A DNA stretch of 64,000 nucleotides, from NCBI RefSeq assembly GCF_031143425.1, contig NC_090440.1, positions 342,925,844-342,989,843 on the forward strand, given 5' to 3'. The translations under genes were made by a program, and so were the position numbers. The notes under the pieces were generated by a model. That model worked only from the letters and a program-made list of their open reading frames with translations, ran no database searches and was not told the origin of the DNA. Positions 45,661-57,905 of this stretch are shown piece by piece (the stretch's first letter is position 1; each line of letters opens with the position of its first letter). Source of the DNA: Pleurodeles waltl. Lineage: Eukaryota; Chordata; Amphibia; Caudata; Salamandridae.

Positions 45661-47275
45661 AAGGCTCAGGGTGAAAAAGTGGTGTTGGAGCCTGGAAAAA
45701 GGGCCCAACCCTCCAAGAGGAAAGGAAAGACAACTGGGGAACCAGTTGCAACACAACAAGAAAAAGAGAACCTCTCTTCTCAGGAAGAAGTTCTGCCCTC
45801 TGATGGAACTGAGCCTCTGGAGTTAGGACCTTATCAGGTTGAGCTCCTAGGCCCAGGGGGACCCTCAAGGGAGAAGTTGTGTAAGGGGCAAGAAACCTGT
45901 CCCTCTCTTGAAGGCCTTAGGCAGCAAGCTGCTGAAGAGTCCAATGGAAAGAAAACAGAAACCCATAGGGTCTATTGGGAAGATGGACTCCTTTACACTG
46001 AGGCAAGAGATCCCAAACCTGGTGCCACTAGGAGAGTGGTAGTGCCTCAGGAGTTTAGGGAGTTCATTCTGACCTTAGCCCATGATATTCCTCTTGCTTG
46101 GCATTTGGGACAGACCAAGACGTGGGTGAGACTAGTCAACCACTTCTATTGGCCCAACATGTCCCAGAAGGTCAAGGAGTTTTGTGTCTCCTGTGCCACC
46201 TGTCAAGCCAGTGGAAAGACAGGTGGACACCCAAAGGCCCCCCTCATTCCACTTCCAGTGGTGGGGGTCCCCTTTGAAAGAGTGGGTGTGGACATAGGGG
46301 GTCCACTTGAACCTCCCACAGCCTCAGGGAACCTGTACATACTAGTAGTAGTGGATCATGCTACTAGATTCCGTGAAGCAATCCCCCTTAGGTCGACTAC
46401 TGCCCCTGCAGTAGCCAAGGCACTCATTGGTATTTTTACCAGAGTGGGTTTTACTAAGGAGGTGGTGTCTGACAGAGGTACCAACTTTATGTCAGCATAC
46501 CTGTAACACATGTGGAATGAGTGTGGGGTGACTTACAAATTCACCATACCACCCACAAACCAATGGTCTTGTTGAGAGATTCAACAAGACATTGAAAGGC
46601 ATGATCATGGGGCTCCCTGAAAAACTCAAAAGGAGATGGGATGTCCTCTTGCCATGTCTGCTTTTCGCTTACAGAGGGGTGCCTCAGAAGGGAGTAGGGT
46701 TTTCCCCCTTTGAACTTCTGTTTGGCCACCCTGTAAGGGGACGACTAGCTCTTGTGAAAGAAGGCTGGGAGAGACCTCTTCATGAGCCTAAGCAAGATAT
46801 AGTGGACTATGTACTAGGCCTACGTTCAAGGATGGCAGAGTACATGGAAAAGGCAAGCAAAAACCTTGAGGCCAGCCAACAGCTCCAGAAGTTTTGGTAT
46901 GACCAAAAGGCTGCTATGGTTGAATTTCAGCCAGGGCAGAAAGTCTGGGTTCTTGAGCCTGTGGCTCCCAGGGCACTTCAGGACAGATGGAGTGGCCCTT
47001 ACCCAGTGCTAGAAAAGAAGAGTCAGGTCACCTACCTGGTAGACCTAGGCACTAGCAGGACCCCCAAGAGGGTGATCCATGTGAACCGCCTCAAGCTCCT
47101 CCATGATAGGGCAGATGTGAATCTGTTGATGGTAACAGATGAGGACCAGGAAGCTGAGAGTGAACCTCTCCCTGATCTCCTCTCCACAGACCCTAAAGAT
47201 GGTTCAGTTGATGGAGTGATCTATTCAGATACCCTCTCTGGCCAACAGCAATTTGACTGTAGGAAGGTCCTGTAA
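45661..47275 (+). pseudogene. pol: Integrase of the Gmr1-like element, upstream of RT
   Basis: In frame with gag-protease after the TGA. An HHCC zinc-binding region starts at about 46081 (H-x6-H in AHDIPLAWHLG, then CVSCATCQ). The core has D in VGVDIGGPL (about 46290), D in VSDRGTNF (about 46470) and E in LVERFNKTLKG (about 46570); spacing of roughly 60 and 35 fits D-D-35-E. The product ends with a GPY/F-like module (RWSGPYPVLEKKSQVTYLV, about 46990). A TAA at 46504-46506 and a frame change near 46550, where a few bases of the expected YHPQTNG codons are missing, break it. Downstream, the same frame reaches a TAA at 47273-47275 and continues into RT. Placement between protease and RT is the key oddity. 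Confidence 0.9.
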
Positions 47276-47674
47276 CAGTTTGCTGAGCTCTTTTCCCTAA
47301 CCCATAGTCAGACACACCTGTGTACCCAGGATGTGGACACAGGAGACAGGATGCCTGTCAAAAACACAATTTTCAGACAGTCTGACCAAGTTAAGGAAAG
47401 CATCAAGGTGGAAGTCCACAAGATGCTGGAATTGGGAGTCATTGAGCACTCTGACAGCCCCTGGGTCCCCAAACCTTACACCAAAGATGGAAAGAGAGAG
47501 ATTAGGTTTTGTGTGGACTACAGAGTACTTAATTCTGTCACCAAGACAGATGCCCATCCCATTCCAAGAGCAGATGAACTGATTGACAAATTAGGTGCTG
47601 CCAAATTCTTAAGTACCTTTGACTTAACAGCAGGGTACTGGCAAATCAATGCCAACAGGCCTTTGACACCCTGA
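47276..47674 (+). pseudogene. pol: Reverse transcriptase N-terminal half, truncated by deletion
   Basis: The frame is continuous with integrase apart from the TAA at 47273. It starts QFAELFSLTHSQTHL and carries KEIRFCVDYRVLN-like and LSTFDLTAGYWQI motifs, the latter containing the first catalytic Asp. Immediately after GYWQI the sequence jumps to the RNase H-proximal region. The Y/FxDD catalytic motif and about 130 residues are missing, and the frame shifts at the junction (47655-47670). The RT cannot be active. Confidence 0.85.
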
Positions 47675-48129
47675 AACAAGCTATGTGCACAGCACCAGTT
47701 CTAAAAGCTCCAGATCACTCCAAGCAGTTCCTTGTGCAGACAGATGCCTCTGAACATGGGATAGGGGCAGTTTTGTCCCAAACAAATGATGATGGCCTTG
47801 ACCAGCCTGTTGCTTTCATTAGCAGGAGGTTACTCCCCAGGGAGCAGCGTTGGAGTGCCATTGAGAGGGAAGCCTTTGCTGTGGTTTGGTCCCTGAAGAA
47901 GCTGAGACCATACCTCTTTGGTACTCACTTTGTAGTTCAAACTGACCACAGACCTCTCAGATGGCTGATGCAAATAAAAGGTGAAAATCCAAAACTGTTG
48001 AGGTGGTCCATCTCCCTACAGGGAATGGACTTCATAGTGGAACCCAAACCTGGGACTGCCCATGCCAATGCAGATGGCCTTTACAGGTTCTTCCACTTAG
48101 AAAATGAAGACTCTCTTGGGAAAGGTTAG
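47664..48129 (+). pseudogene. pol: RNase H domain (with RT connection remnant)
   Basis: The first residues (AFDTLKQAMCTAPVL) belong to the RT-RNase H connection of gypsy-type pol. RNase H follows: VQTDASEHGIGAVL (catalytic Asp), SAIEREAFAVVWSLKKLRPY (catalytic Glu) and VQTDHRPLRWL (catalytic Asp). ANADGLYR, where these elements usually have NADxLSR, gives the fourth acidic residue. The frame ends at the stop near 48129, just before the polypurine tract, as the last coding region of the element. It is a separate frame from RT because of the deletion junction. Confidence 0.88.
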
Positions 48130-48147
48130 TCTCATCCTCTTTCGTTT

Positions 48148-48161
48148 GGGGGGTGGGGTTG
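48148..48161 (+). other. Polypurine tract before 3' LTR
   Basis: GGGGGGTGGGGTTG directly precedes the LTR terminus TGTAAGG. This is the position of the plus-strand primer in LTR elements; pyrimidines within it reduce its purity. Confidence 0.6.
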
Positions 48162-50841
48162 TGTAAGGAAATGCCTCCTTGGCATGGTTACCCCCTGACT
48201 TTTTGCCTTTTGCTGATGCTAAGTTTTGATTTGAAAGTGTGCTGAGGCCTGCTAACCAGGCCCCAGCACCAGTGTTCTTTCCCTAACCTGCACTTTTGTT
48301 TCCACAATTGGCACACCCTGGCATCCAGGTGAGTACCTTGTAACTGGTACCCCTGGCACCAAGGGCCCTGATGCCAGGGAAGGTCTCTAAGGGCTGCAGC
48401 ATGTCTTATGCCACCATGGGGACCCCTTACTCAGCACAGACACACTGCTTGCCAGCTTGTGTGTGCTAGTGAGGACAAAACGACTAAGTCGACATGGCAC
48501 TCCCCTCAGGGTGCCATGCCAACCTCACACTGCCTATGAAGTATAGATAAGTCACCCCTCTAGCAGGCCTTACAGCCCTAAGGCAGGGTGCACTATACCA
48601 TAGGTGAGGGCACAAGTGCATGAGCACTATGCCCCTACAGTGTCTAAGCAAAACCTTAGACATTGTAAGTGCAGGGTAGCCATAAGAGTATATGGTCTGG
48701 GAGTCTGTCATGCACGAACTCCACAGCACCATAATGGCTACACTGAAAACTGTGAAGTTTGGTATCAAACTTCTCAGCACAATAAATGCACACTGATGCC
48801 AGTGTACATTTTATTGTAACATACACCCCAGAGGGCACCTTAGAGGTGCCCCCTGAAACCTTAACCGACTATCCGTGCAGGCTGACTAGTTTTAGCAGCC
48901 TGCCACACACCAGACATGTTGCTGGCCACATGGGGAGAGTGTCTTTGTCACTCTGTGGCTAGTAACAAAGCCTGTACTGGGTGGAGGTGCTTCACACCTC
49001 CCCCTGCAGGAACTGTAACACCTGGCAGTGAGCCTCAAAGGCTCACCCCCTTTGTTACAGCACCACAGGGCACTCCAGCTAGTGGAGTTGCCCGCCCCCT
49101 CCGGCCACGGCCCCACTTTTGGCGGCATGGCCGGAGGAGATAATGAGAAAAACAAGGAGGAGTCACTGGCCAGTCAGGAAAGCCCCTAAGGTGTCCTGAG
49201 CTGAGGTGACTCTAACTTTTAGAAATCCTCCATCTTGCAGATGGAGGATTCCCCCAATAGGATTAGGGATGTGCCCCCCTCCCTTCAGGGAGGAGGCACA
49301 AAGAGGGTGTAGCCACCCTCAGGGCTAGTAGCCATTGGCTACTAACCCCCCAGACCTAAACACACCCCTAAATTCAGTATTTAGGGGCTCCCCAGAACCT
49401 AGGAACTCAGATTCCTGCAACCTAAGAAGAAGAGGACTGATGAACTGAAAAACCCTGCAAAGAGGACGGAGACACCAACTGCTTTGGCCCCAGCTCTACC
49501 GGCCTGTCTCCCCACTTCTAAAGACACTGCTCCAGCGATGCTTTCCACAGGGACCAGCGACCTCTGAAGCCTCAGAGGACTGCCCTGCATCTAGAAGGAC
49601 CAAGAACTCCTGAGGACAGCGGCTCTGTTCAGCAAAGACTGCAACTTTGCAACAAAGTAGCAACTTTGAAACAACACGCGTTTCCCGCCGGAAGCTTGAG
49701 ACTTGGCACTCTGCATCCGACGCCCCCGGCTTGACCTTTGGAGAACAATCATTTCAGGGAGGACTCCCCGGTGACTGCAAGACCGTGAGTAGCCAGAGTT
49801 AACCCCCCTGAGCCCCCACAGCGACGCCTGCAGAGGGAATCCAGAGGCTCCCCGTGACCGCGACTGCCTGCTTCTAAGAACCCGACGCCTGGTAAGGACA
49901 CTGCACCCGCAGCCCCCAGGACCTGAAGGATCCGACCTCCAGTGCAGGAGCGACCCCCAGGTGGCCCTCTCCCCTGCCCAGGTGGTGGCTACCCCGAGGA
50001 GCCCCGCCCCTTGCCTGCTTGCATCGCTGAAGAGACCCCTTGGTCTCCCATTGATTCCTATTGAGAACCTGACGCTTGTTTGCACACTGCACCCGGCCGC
50101 CCCCGTGCTGCTGAGGGTGTACTTTCTGTGTGGACTTGTGCCCCCCCCGGTGCCCTACAAAACCCCCCTGGTCTGCCCTCCGAAGACGCGGGTACTTACC
50201 TGCTGGCAGACTGGAACCGGGGCACTCCCTTCTCCATTGAAGCCTATGCGTTTTGGGCACCACTTTGACCTCTGCACCTGACCGGCCCTGAGCTGCTGGT
50301 GTGGGAACTTTGGGGTTGCTCTGAACCCCCAATGGTGGGTTACCTTGGACCCAAACTTGAACCCCGTAGGTGGTTTACTTACTTCAAAAACTAACTAACT
50401 CTTACTCCCCCCAGGAACTGTTGAAAATTGCAGTGTCTAGTTTTAAAATAGCTATACGTCATTTATGTGAAAACTGCATATGCTATTTTGCTAATTCAAA
50501 GTTCCTAAAGTACTTACCTGCAATACCTTTCATTTGAAGTATTACACGTAAATCTTGAACCTGTGGTTCTTAAAATAAACTAAGAAAATATATTTTTCTA
50601 TACAAAAACCTATTGGCCTGGAATTGTCTCTGAGTGTGTGTTCCTCATTTATTGCTTGTGTGTGTACAACAAATGCTTAAAACTACTCCTTTGATAAGCC
50701 TACTGCTCGACCACACTACCACAAAATAGAGCATTCAAATTATCTCTTTTTTCCCACTATCTTACCTCTAAGGGGAACCCTTGGACTCTGTGCATACTAT
50801 TCCTTACTTTGAAATAGTGCATACAGAGCCAACTTCCTACA
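48162..50841 (+). mobile_element. 3' LTR (2,680 bp)
   Basis: It is colinear with the 5' LTR. Differences include a nine-base insertion (GGCCTTACA-type, near 48567), a different block after GGCCACATG (GGGGAGAGTGT at 48933) and scattered substitutions. It ends CCTACA, followed by the ACATG duplication. Confidence 0.95.
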
Positions 50842-50846
50842 ACATG
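50842..50846. repeat. Target site duplication ACATG, right
   Basis: Identical to 32257-32261. Confidence 0.9.
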
Positions 50847-50965
50847 TATTTCTACATCATTTCTATCTCTACCCCATCTCCCTCTACTTAAGATCTCTAT
50901 CTATACTGTTCTCCTTATGTTTCTGTTCTTTACCTATACCCTGCCACTTCCCATTTCTCTTACTC
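50842..50965 (+). repeat. Pyrimidine-rich tract (right half)
   Basis: Continues the composition of 31860-32261 (TCTATCTCTACCCCATCTCC and similar), supporting insertion of the composite element into one tract. Confidence 0.8.
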
Positions 50966-53336
50966 AGCAGGGTCATGGGAAACTGCCTGGAAAGAGATAA
51001 TCACAGATATAAAAGACAGATTCATTTTTTTCAAATGTTTGCAGTTTTTATAACTGGAGTGCTTTACATCAGTACCAGGTATATTACAGAAAGACACATT
51101 TATTTTTGGTAGGCACTGGTAGATTAAGTGATTTCCCCAGAATCCCAGAATGTTGAGCTGATACCAAGACTCGAACCTGGTTCCCCAGTTCCGAGGTTGG
51201 CAGATCTGGCAGTTAAACAACATCCTCTCCCCAAATGCATGGGAATAGAAATGAGGAATCCACTAAGTATGTACCAAGTCACATGTAGCCAGTTATTTCC
51301 CTACAATTAGAGTAACAAGCTGAATAGACACTGAATTGCACATAAAATATTGCTGTTGTAAGTAAAAACACAAATCTAGATCCAACCTATAAAGAAATGG
51401 CTTTATGAATGCTTGTGCAACCTTTCCTTTGCTACTATTTGGCTGGCATATACCAGGCAGCTTGAGCTTTTGCCTTTTTTGCATACAGAAGCTTCTGAAA
51501 GTTCAAAATGTAGTTCAATATGTTTGCATCAAAGAGGCTTGAATAAGCTACAAAATGACTAATAATTTCAAAGAATTCAAAGTTGTACAGGAGTACATGC
51601 CTTATTCTGGGCCCCAAAAATCTTCAAGAAGTCACTGGCCATAGGGTCCCAGAGGTGTAAAGGTCCTGCTGCATCCCAATTATAGCTGTTTTCAGGGCCC
51701 AAGTCAGGGGGTACAAGCAGGTGGACGGCACCCACCCACTATTTCCACAGGGTGGATACCGTCCACCCTGCTAAGAAGTTTGGCCCCAAAGTAAAACGCT
51801 GAACTTGTTCCCGTGTAATTTTCAGACACCAAGACACATTTGGCAGCGCCTGCACGTTACCTGCTTTAGTTCCGAATAACAAAGTGCAGGCAGTGAGGGA
51901 ATTTTCCTAATTCAGCTCCAGCTAGGTCCTTAACAAAGGCCAAATTTAAGGGACCATCAGGCCTCCTTTTGTTGGAGTATCTTGCCTCCAACCTATCTGG
52001 AGCCTGGCACCTAGATACACATGCAGTGGAGAGGAAACAAAGGCTCACAGCTTGTTAGCACTTCACAAGTACTCAACAGAGGTACACTTTTGACTTTGTT
52101 CACTCCCTATATATGAGAGATATGCATGCAATCTGAGAATGTCAGATGTGTTGGTCTGTCCCAGTAGTTAACAACATAACAATTTAAATACTGCTATTTT
52201 TATATTTCTGTTATAGAACTGCTCATCAAATTGCAGGGTGTCAGAGTGCTATAAATCGCACATACTCATTACATTGACAATAAATCATAGTTTTTACATC
52301 AATGTTCAGGATATGTTACATAAGACAGTGAGGGTTACAAGGTGTAGGAGTCACATATCGTCCTTCAGATCTCACTGCCCTATATTAGAAGGGTTAAAAT
52401 TTAGGAAATGCAAGTAACAAAAGTCTCTTTGTGTTAAAAACAATAACCCACTTACCTATCTACATAAAATAAAAATCTGTCCTCTCCAAGTTACATGGTG
52501 TGCTTTCCAGGAGAAACATTAACCCTCTATGCTACTTTGAGTCAAAAGAGGCACTAGACAAAACACAAATCTTTCCAGAAAATGTGTTAACCACCAAAGT
52601 TATCTTATCATTATTATTATTCTCTCCATTTTACTGGGAACCCAAAGATCTCTGCAGCAGGTGCCTTAACCCCATGAGATGTTTTAAAATTCAAACTTTG
52701 TAACCAATTATAAAAACCGATGTACTGTCCACTTTCTCCTTGTTGCCAATTTCTTTGTGACAGAGTTTATAAAAATAAATATACAAGATGAGGCCCAGGT
52801 TTTGATTTAGGGTTGTGTCACTTCTCTGGCACATCCCTGATGCACAATCTATTTTGGGATTTATAGTGCAGTAGATTCCCGGTTGCTTTGAATTGTTAAA
52901 AAAAAAAAAAACGAATGCAAGGCAGTACATTGCACTGCATTGCATTACCTTGCGTCAGGTAGGCGTGATATGTGCAGACAGCTAAAGCAATTTCATCTAC
53001 ATCGAAATGTGCTGGATATGAACTATTATGCCTAACAGAGATAGCTTGTTCAGTCCTTGGGTGAAAGAAACTATTCCCTGACAAAAGTCAACATTGTTTT
53101 ATGTGTAGCTTACAAAAACGTGAGTCTTCTGTTGAAATCAGGAATGTTTGCATGTATACTCGTAAAGTGTGCATATGTGCTCATGATAGACCTGCTAAAC
53201 ATATGTGTGAGGTCTTAAGATCTTGGTTGTGATGCCAGTTCCTGTGATGTCACTTTCTGTAATGCCATGTACAATGTCACATGGTGTGATGTCACTTGTA
53301 TAATGCCTGACCTAGTTAGTCCCCCCACTTCTTTTC
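50966..53336. other. Non-coding DNA, nothing recognised except a poly-A run
   Basis: Contains an A14 run at 52898-52911 and short repeats of GTGATGTCAC near 53236-53300. There is no supported gene. Confidence 0.55.
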
Positions 53337-53900
53337 TTAGGGTCGAGCAGGTGCAAGCGCTCTGGACCATGTTGTAATCTCTCTGTGGGCTTCTAACCAC
53401 GCCCATGTCACACCCATCACTTTTATTAGTATGTGAGCTTGCCTTTTAAAAATCGATTGATTCCATTTGTGAAAGGCATACATACGTCATGCCTTTTCCA
53501 GTGTTTAGCCCTCCTCGAGGGTACTGGTAAAGTACTAAAAACATACAAGGCTCTGTGTTTTCAGCTGGTTTCTGGACTACTTTATCTTTTCATTTCCTGC
53601 GCAGCACAATCTCGCTGGGCAGAAGTTGAGCGATGCGCATGTTATCGACCCTTTTACATGGATACCAGCACTTTTGCTGGCTATATGGATAATTGCACTT
53701 TTGCTGATAAGTTTCACTGTGAGCGAGCGTCTGTTTCCTTTTCTGTGTCTCCTTCATGCTCATGGTGACCATCAGCTCGCATATGTGAAACTGTTTTACT
53801 TTTCATTATTAGTTTATGTGGCAAGAAAAGTCCAGTTAGGAGTTTACAACGCTAATAGCTCTAATGTGAGTAACCCTTGCATTGCAAATGCTTGTTAGGA
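53337..53900 (+). repeat. Dispersed repeat 'family B', copy 2
   Basis: It aligns with 31357-31850, including TAGGGTC.AGC at the left end and GCATTGCAAATGCTTGTT at the right end. This copy is longer in the middle (GATACCAGCACTTTTGCTGG block at 53661), so copy 1 has an internal deletion. The short frames over it are not conserved between copies. Confidence 0.75.
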
Positions 53901-56900
53901 CTTGTGCTCTGGCTGTTTTATTACTAAACCAGGGGGCGGGGGCCCATTTTCAGTGCTTGCATTAGAGTAAATTGAACCCTTGTTGCGCAATGGGGATGAA
54001 AGACTTCATGAGGACTTCATGCTGTTAAGGTGTTTTACGAAGCAGGCATCTGGTTGCCTTGGAGCTTAAGAAATCAAGAGGGGCTGTCATTTACAGCTGT
54101 GGTAAAAATAATTGCAGAACAAGAGCTAATTTCCAAACCGCATAGAAGTGCGCTCCTAACTCAACACGGAGAAAGGGACCACAATGGAAATCCAATCTTT
54201 CAAAATGTAGGTCCTGCATCTGGATGTGCCCATCAAGTGTCAAATATTTGCTATTTTTCTAATCTATTTACCAAGCGGCACTGAGCGGCAATCAAACAGA
54301 GGAGACATTCCCATGCACAGCTCGAAACACCATTTGTATGGGAGACCGCTCTCACGAGGGACTGGCTGCCAAAAATGGCGGCGGGAGAACCAATCGAGGG
54401 GACTCTTTGCCCTTTTAACATGCTAATGCAAGCCGTTTAATGTGGTCTGCGAACTCTCCAGGGATGTGTCGTGGGCAGCTCAAAGCCGCTCGGCTTCACA
54501 ATGGCACGACCCTGTGAAAACATCTGGCCTCGGATGAAGATCTCCCAAAGCTTCCCATCCGGACAGCTTCCTCTGAATCGGGAAGCATTTTGTCACTTTT
54601 GTGTTCCCCGGCCTGTTCGGGGGCGTTTGTGCCCATAGTCTCTTATTGAAAAGCAATTCAGAGCTCCTAAAAAGAGACGCTGGGTCAGCATATAGCTGCT
54701 CTTAATGAAGCTGCTAAAATGCAAAATACAAACGGGAATTAAGAGGGCAACAGAAGGTGGTTTTATTTCTCGAAACAAACCTATTTAAGACTTGGATGCC
54801 AGGGTTGTTTTAGTATTTCAGCGGCAACACAGCTCACTGGATGTTTCCTTTCTTTTCCGCTTTGTAAGACTAAATGGTAATAACCGCTTGGTTTCTGTAC
54901 TGAAGAGTGGTGAGATAAACCAATCTGTTGCATCAACGTAAAATAACAACAGAGCAATGACAATTACATTGCACTGCTGCTAATATTTTGATAAATAACT
55001 ATACAAAACAGTAATGGGATATTTCTAAGGCTACCAGATGATTCACAACTCTTCCATGATTATAGGTGGGCTAGAGCAGTTGTTTGAACTGAAACAAACC
55101 AGACCAAAGACTCCCAGAATAAACTGCGTTATTAATAAAAAACAAAGGAGGAGAACACAATATATATTAGGAAAATTGTGCTGTAAAATGAAAGGTTTGG
55201 ATCCCGTTTATTGAAATATTCCTCAAGAGAGGACCGTGCAAAAGGCCTACTAGAGAGGGTGAAAATATGTATGTATGCTCGCTCTGTGCAATGTTGAGCT
55301 GATTTTACAATTTTTCCAAGGCTACTTTTAGCTCCCAGTCCTAGACTGGACAGAGTGGTTAGCCACCGACAGCAGTTGGATATTTGTAGCAACAGAACCT
55401 TTGGTGCTTATTATTACTTCACATAGGGCCAACGTTCCATTTTGTGCACCAGAGAGCCACTGTGAATCCATTTCGGACTGCCGGTCTGTTCATTTTGTTC
55501 AGATCATCTGCCACTTTTGTATTCCCTGTTCTTGCCAAGCCTTTGTAGGAAAATATCCAGACACAAAAAGTAGCCACAAAGTTGTTCTATAGTTTTTCCA
55601 TAGAGCACTGCAAATTGAGTTGTTTCATAAGTTGTAAACTTGGCACATAAAAGCTTGCTGACATTTTCATGCTGCCTCTAAAACTGTACTTCCTGAAGGT
55701 CCCTTCAGACTCTAAAATGTACATCAATCTGAGAGAAATGATGGAAGCCAGTGTTCCAGCAAGCAATTCATGGGATTATTGTGAAATTTACAAATAGGTT
55801 TGCAAAGAATAAAGCCTAAACTTATACAGTGTACAGCGTAGTTTTTGAATATTTAGTATAACATATGTTTGCCTTTTCATAAAACAAATATCACCTATTT
55901 GCACCCAATTCATAATAAAAAAGAGGTTGAACCACTCAGTAGCTTCAAAAGCCTTGACTGTGAAAATTATTTGAATGTACACAATGCTTATTTCTTTAGC
56001 TATCATATCTAACTAGAATTCTGTACATACGTTACAAATAAGGTACATTGGCTATTTTATAGTTGGTGTTAGACACCATTCAGAGGGCTATAAGGCATAC
56101 ACGTGTTCTTATTGAAAGAGTCCATGTCGATGTATACAATGATAAATTAATGTATAAGAACAAAATTGCATCACTGTTAGCAAATTCACCCGTTATGAAA
56201 TCTCCATCGACCCAACTCCAAAGTACATGGCCAGGCAGGCTCTGAGACCTAAGCCTGAAGTTACTGACTGACAGGTCACAGGTGGGGCAGCACAAAGCCA
56301 TCAGACAAACATGTGAATGGTAAACTCAAGATCAGTCCCACAGATAGGCAACACCACAATGGTCCCAGGAGATTGGCCCAAGTAAAGCACACATTTTAGA
56401 GGGGTGCACACATTCTCAAACACCACAAAGCCACATGTAGTTAGGAACAGGACCTCATTTATGACTACAAAACAACTGTTCACATTCTTTGTCCTAAAAG
56501 AAATGCTGTACTTGTTTTATGGTACTCAAATAAATAAATAAAACATCTCTTAGATCAACTGTGCCTTGAGACAGTCCTCAGACCCCGGTCCTGTAACTGT
56601 TCTCTTGACCGTAATATTTAATTAAACAAACTGTTTCTGCTTTACCAAACGCCTCTTGTCTTTGGTTTTTTAAAGCTAAATCTAAATTCGAGCAACACAC
56701 GTGCTACTGAATTTGAACCATTGTGTCTGGGGTCCTTTGCCACTGGAGTCCTGGGGTCTATACTACTATGGTTCTGCATACTGGACGATTTAGAATGCTT
56801 TCTGCACTTGACTGTCAGTATATTGAGGGTTAGCAGCCACAGGCTTCTTGTGGCTGTAGTGTGGGAGGCAAAGCTCAGCAATCAGGCAACAGACATGATC

Positions 56901-57099
56901 ACTTAATATCCTACCCAGTTTGTTTTGTCAAAGAAGTACTTTTAATCATACTGCAGAACCTAATACTATACAATACAATCGACAAATAAATTGTGCTGTT
57001 TCCCACCAAAGTAAACCTATTAGTTATAGCCAAGACCATGAGAAATATGCGTCAGGAGAGTGTTCTCTAGCCCCCAGTTGTCTGTGGCAGATGCATGAG
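53901..57099. other. Non-coding DNA, nothing recognised
   Basis: Mixed composition with no domain-bearing frame and no repeat family recognised. Confidence 0.5.
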
Positions 57100-57905
57100 T
57101 TAGAAACAGGTGGAGGGTGTGTGGTCTGATGCCAATGGAATAGGCAGGGCAGATATGGAGCTCCCCTGGGATCCAGGCCTATCTGCTGACAACCTGCCTA
57201 CTATGTAATCCCCTCCGATCCCTATATACTGCGGTCAGTAACCCGTACCATCTGCATTACCAGTGCGGAGTTTCAAGACCACCAAGTTGCCAATAACCCA
57301 GAGAATTACCTCCAGACTCTGATCATATCTTGTAGCCGGCTAGATCGTGGCCCACGCAAGCAATGCCCTGCTCGTGGCCTCAAGATCCTCTGGCTACATC
57401 ACTGCTCTGATTTGAAGAGGGGGCACTGAGTACATACACCAAGGGGCAGATGACTCCTCCTGGCTTCAGATGGCACCAGAGCTCACGAGTGGGGCCTCTT
57501 TGAGACAACAGACTTGCGAGATACCTGTGAGATGCAGCCTATTGGATTGTGGCCTGTGGGGTCAGAGATATTGAGACGAGTGCTCCCAGCTGGCATGATC
57601 TGGCATGGGGGACATAGAGTGGCCCTTGTTTGGCACCAATAAGGTTGCCGACAGCTGAGACCCTGCAGGTGGTGTGGTGACGGGCGGGACCAGAAAGACA
57701 GCGAAGGCAGCAGCCAGCTGCAGGTGAGGCGGACAGCATTTGTGACAAAAGGAGGAGTGTACCCTGCCTCATGAGAGATGGTTGGTGCTCTACTACTAAA
57801 CAGTGGGAATGTGCCCTTTCGGCCCCCTTCTGAGAGGAAGATGGTGCGATAGGGGTGAGAGGCCCCCCCAGGAACATAGTGACTTGGCAATTTATGCCGC
57901 TTTGT

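Larger units (their letters stand above)
32262..50841 (+). mobile_element. Gmr1-like LTR retrotransposon, 18.6 kb including a nested Harbinger
   Basis: Two LTRs (32262-34921 and 48162-50841) with TGTAAGG...CCTACA termini flank an internal region. A perfect 5-bp target duplication ACATG lies at 32257-32261 and 50842-50846. The internal order is primer-binding site, gag, protease, integrase, RT, RNase H, polypurine tract. Removing the Harbinger and its ATA duplication leaves about 9.9 kb. RT is internally deleted and several stops and frameshifts are present, so the copy is inactive. Integrase upstream of RT is characteristic of the Gmr1 group of Ty3/gypsy-related elements. Confidence 0.93.

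Noticed and set aside
46504..46560. Programmed frameshift in integrase
   Set aside because: A nonsense codon and missing bases in a conserved motif fit decay better than a recoding signal; no slippery sequence was noticed.
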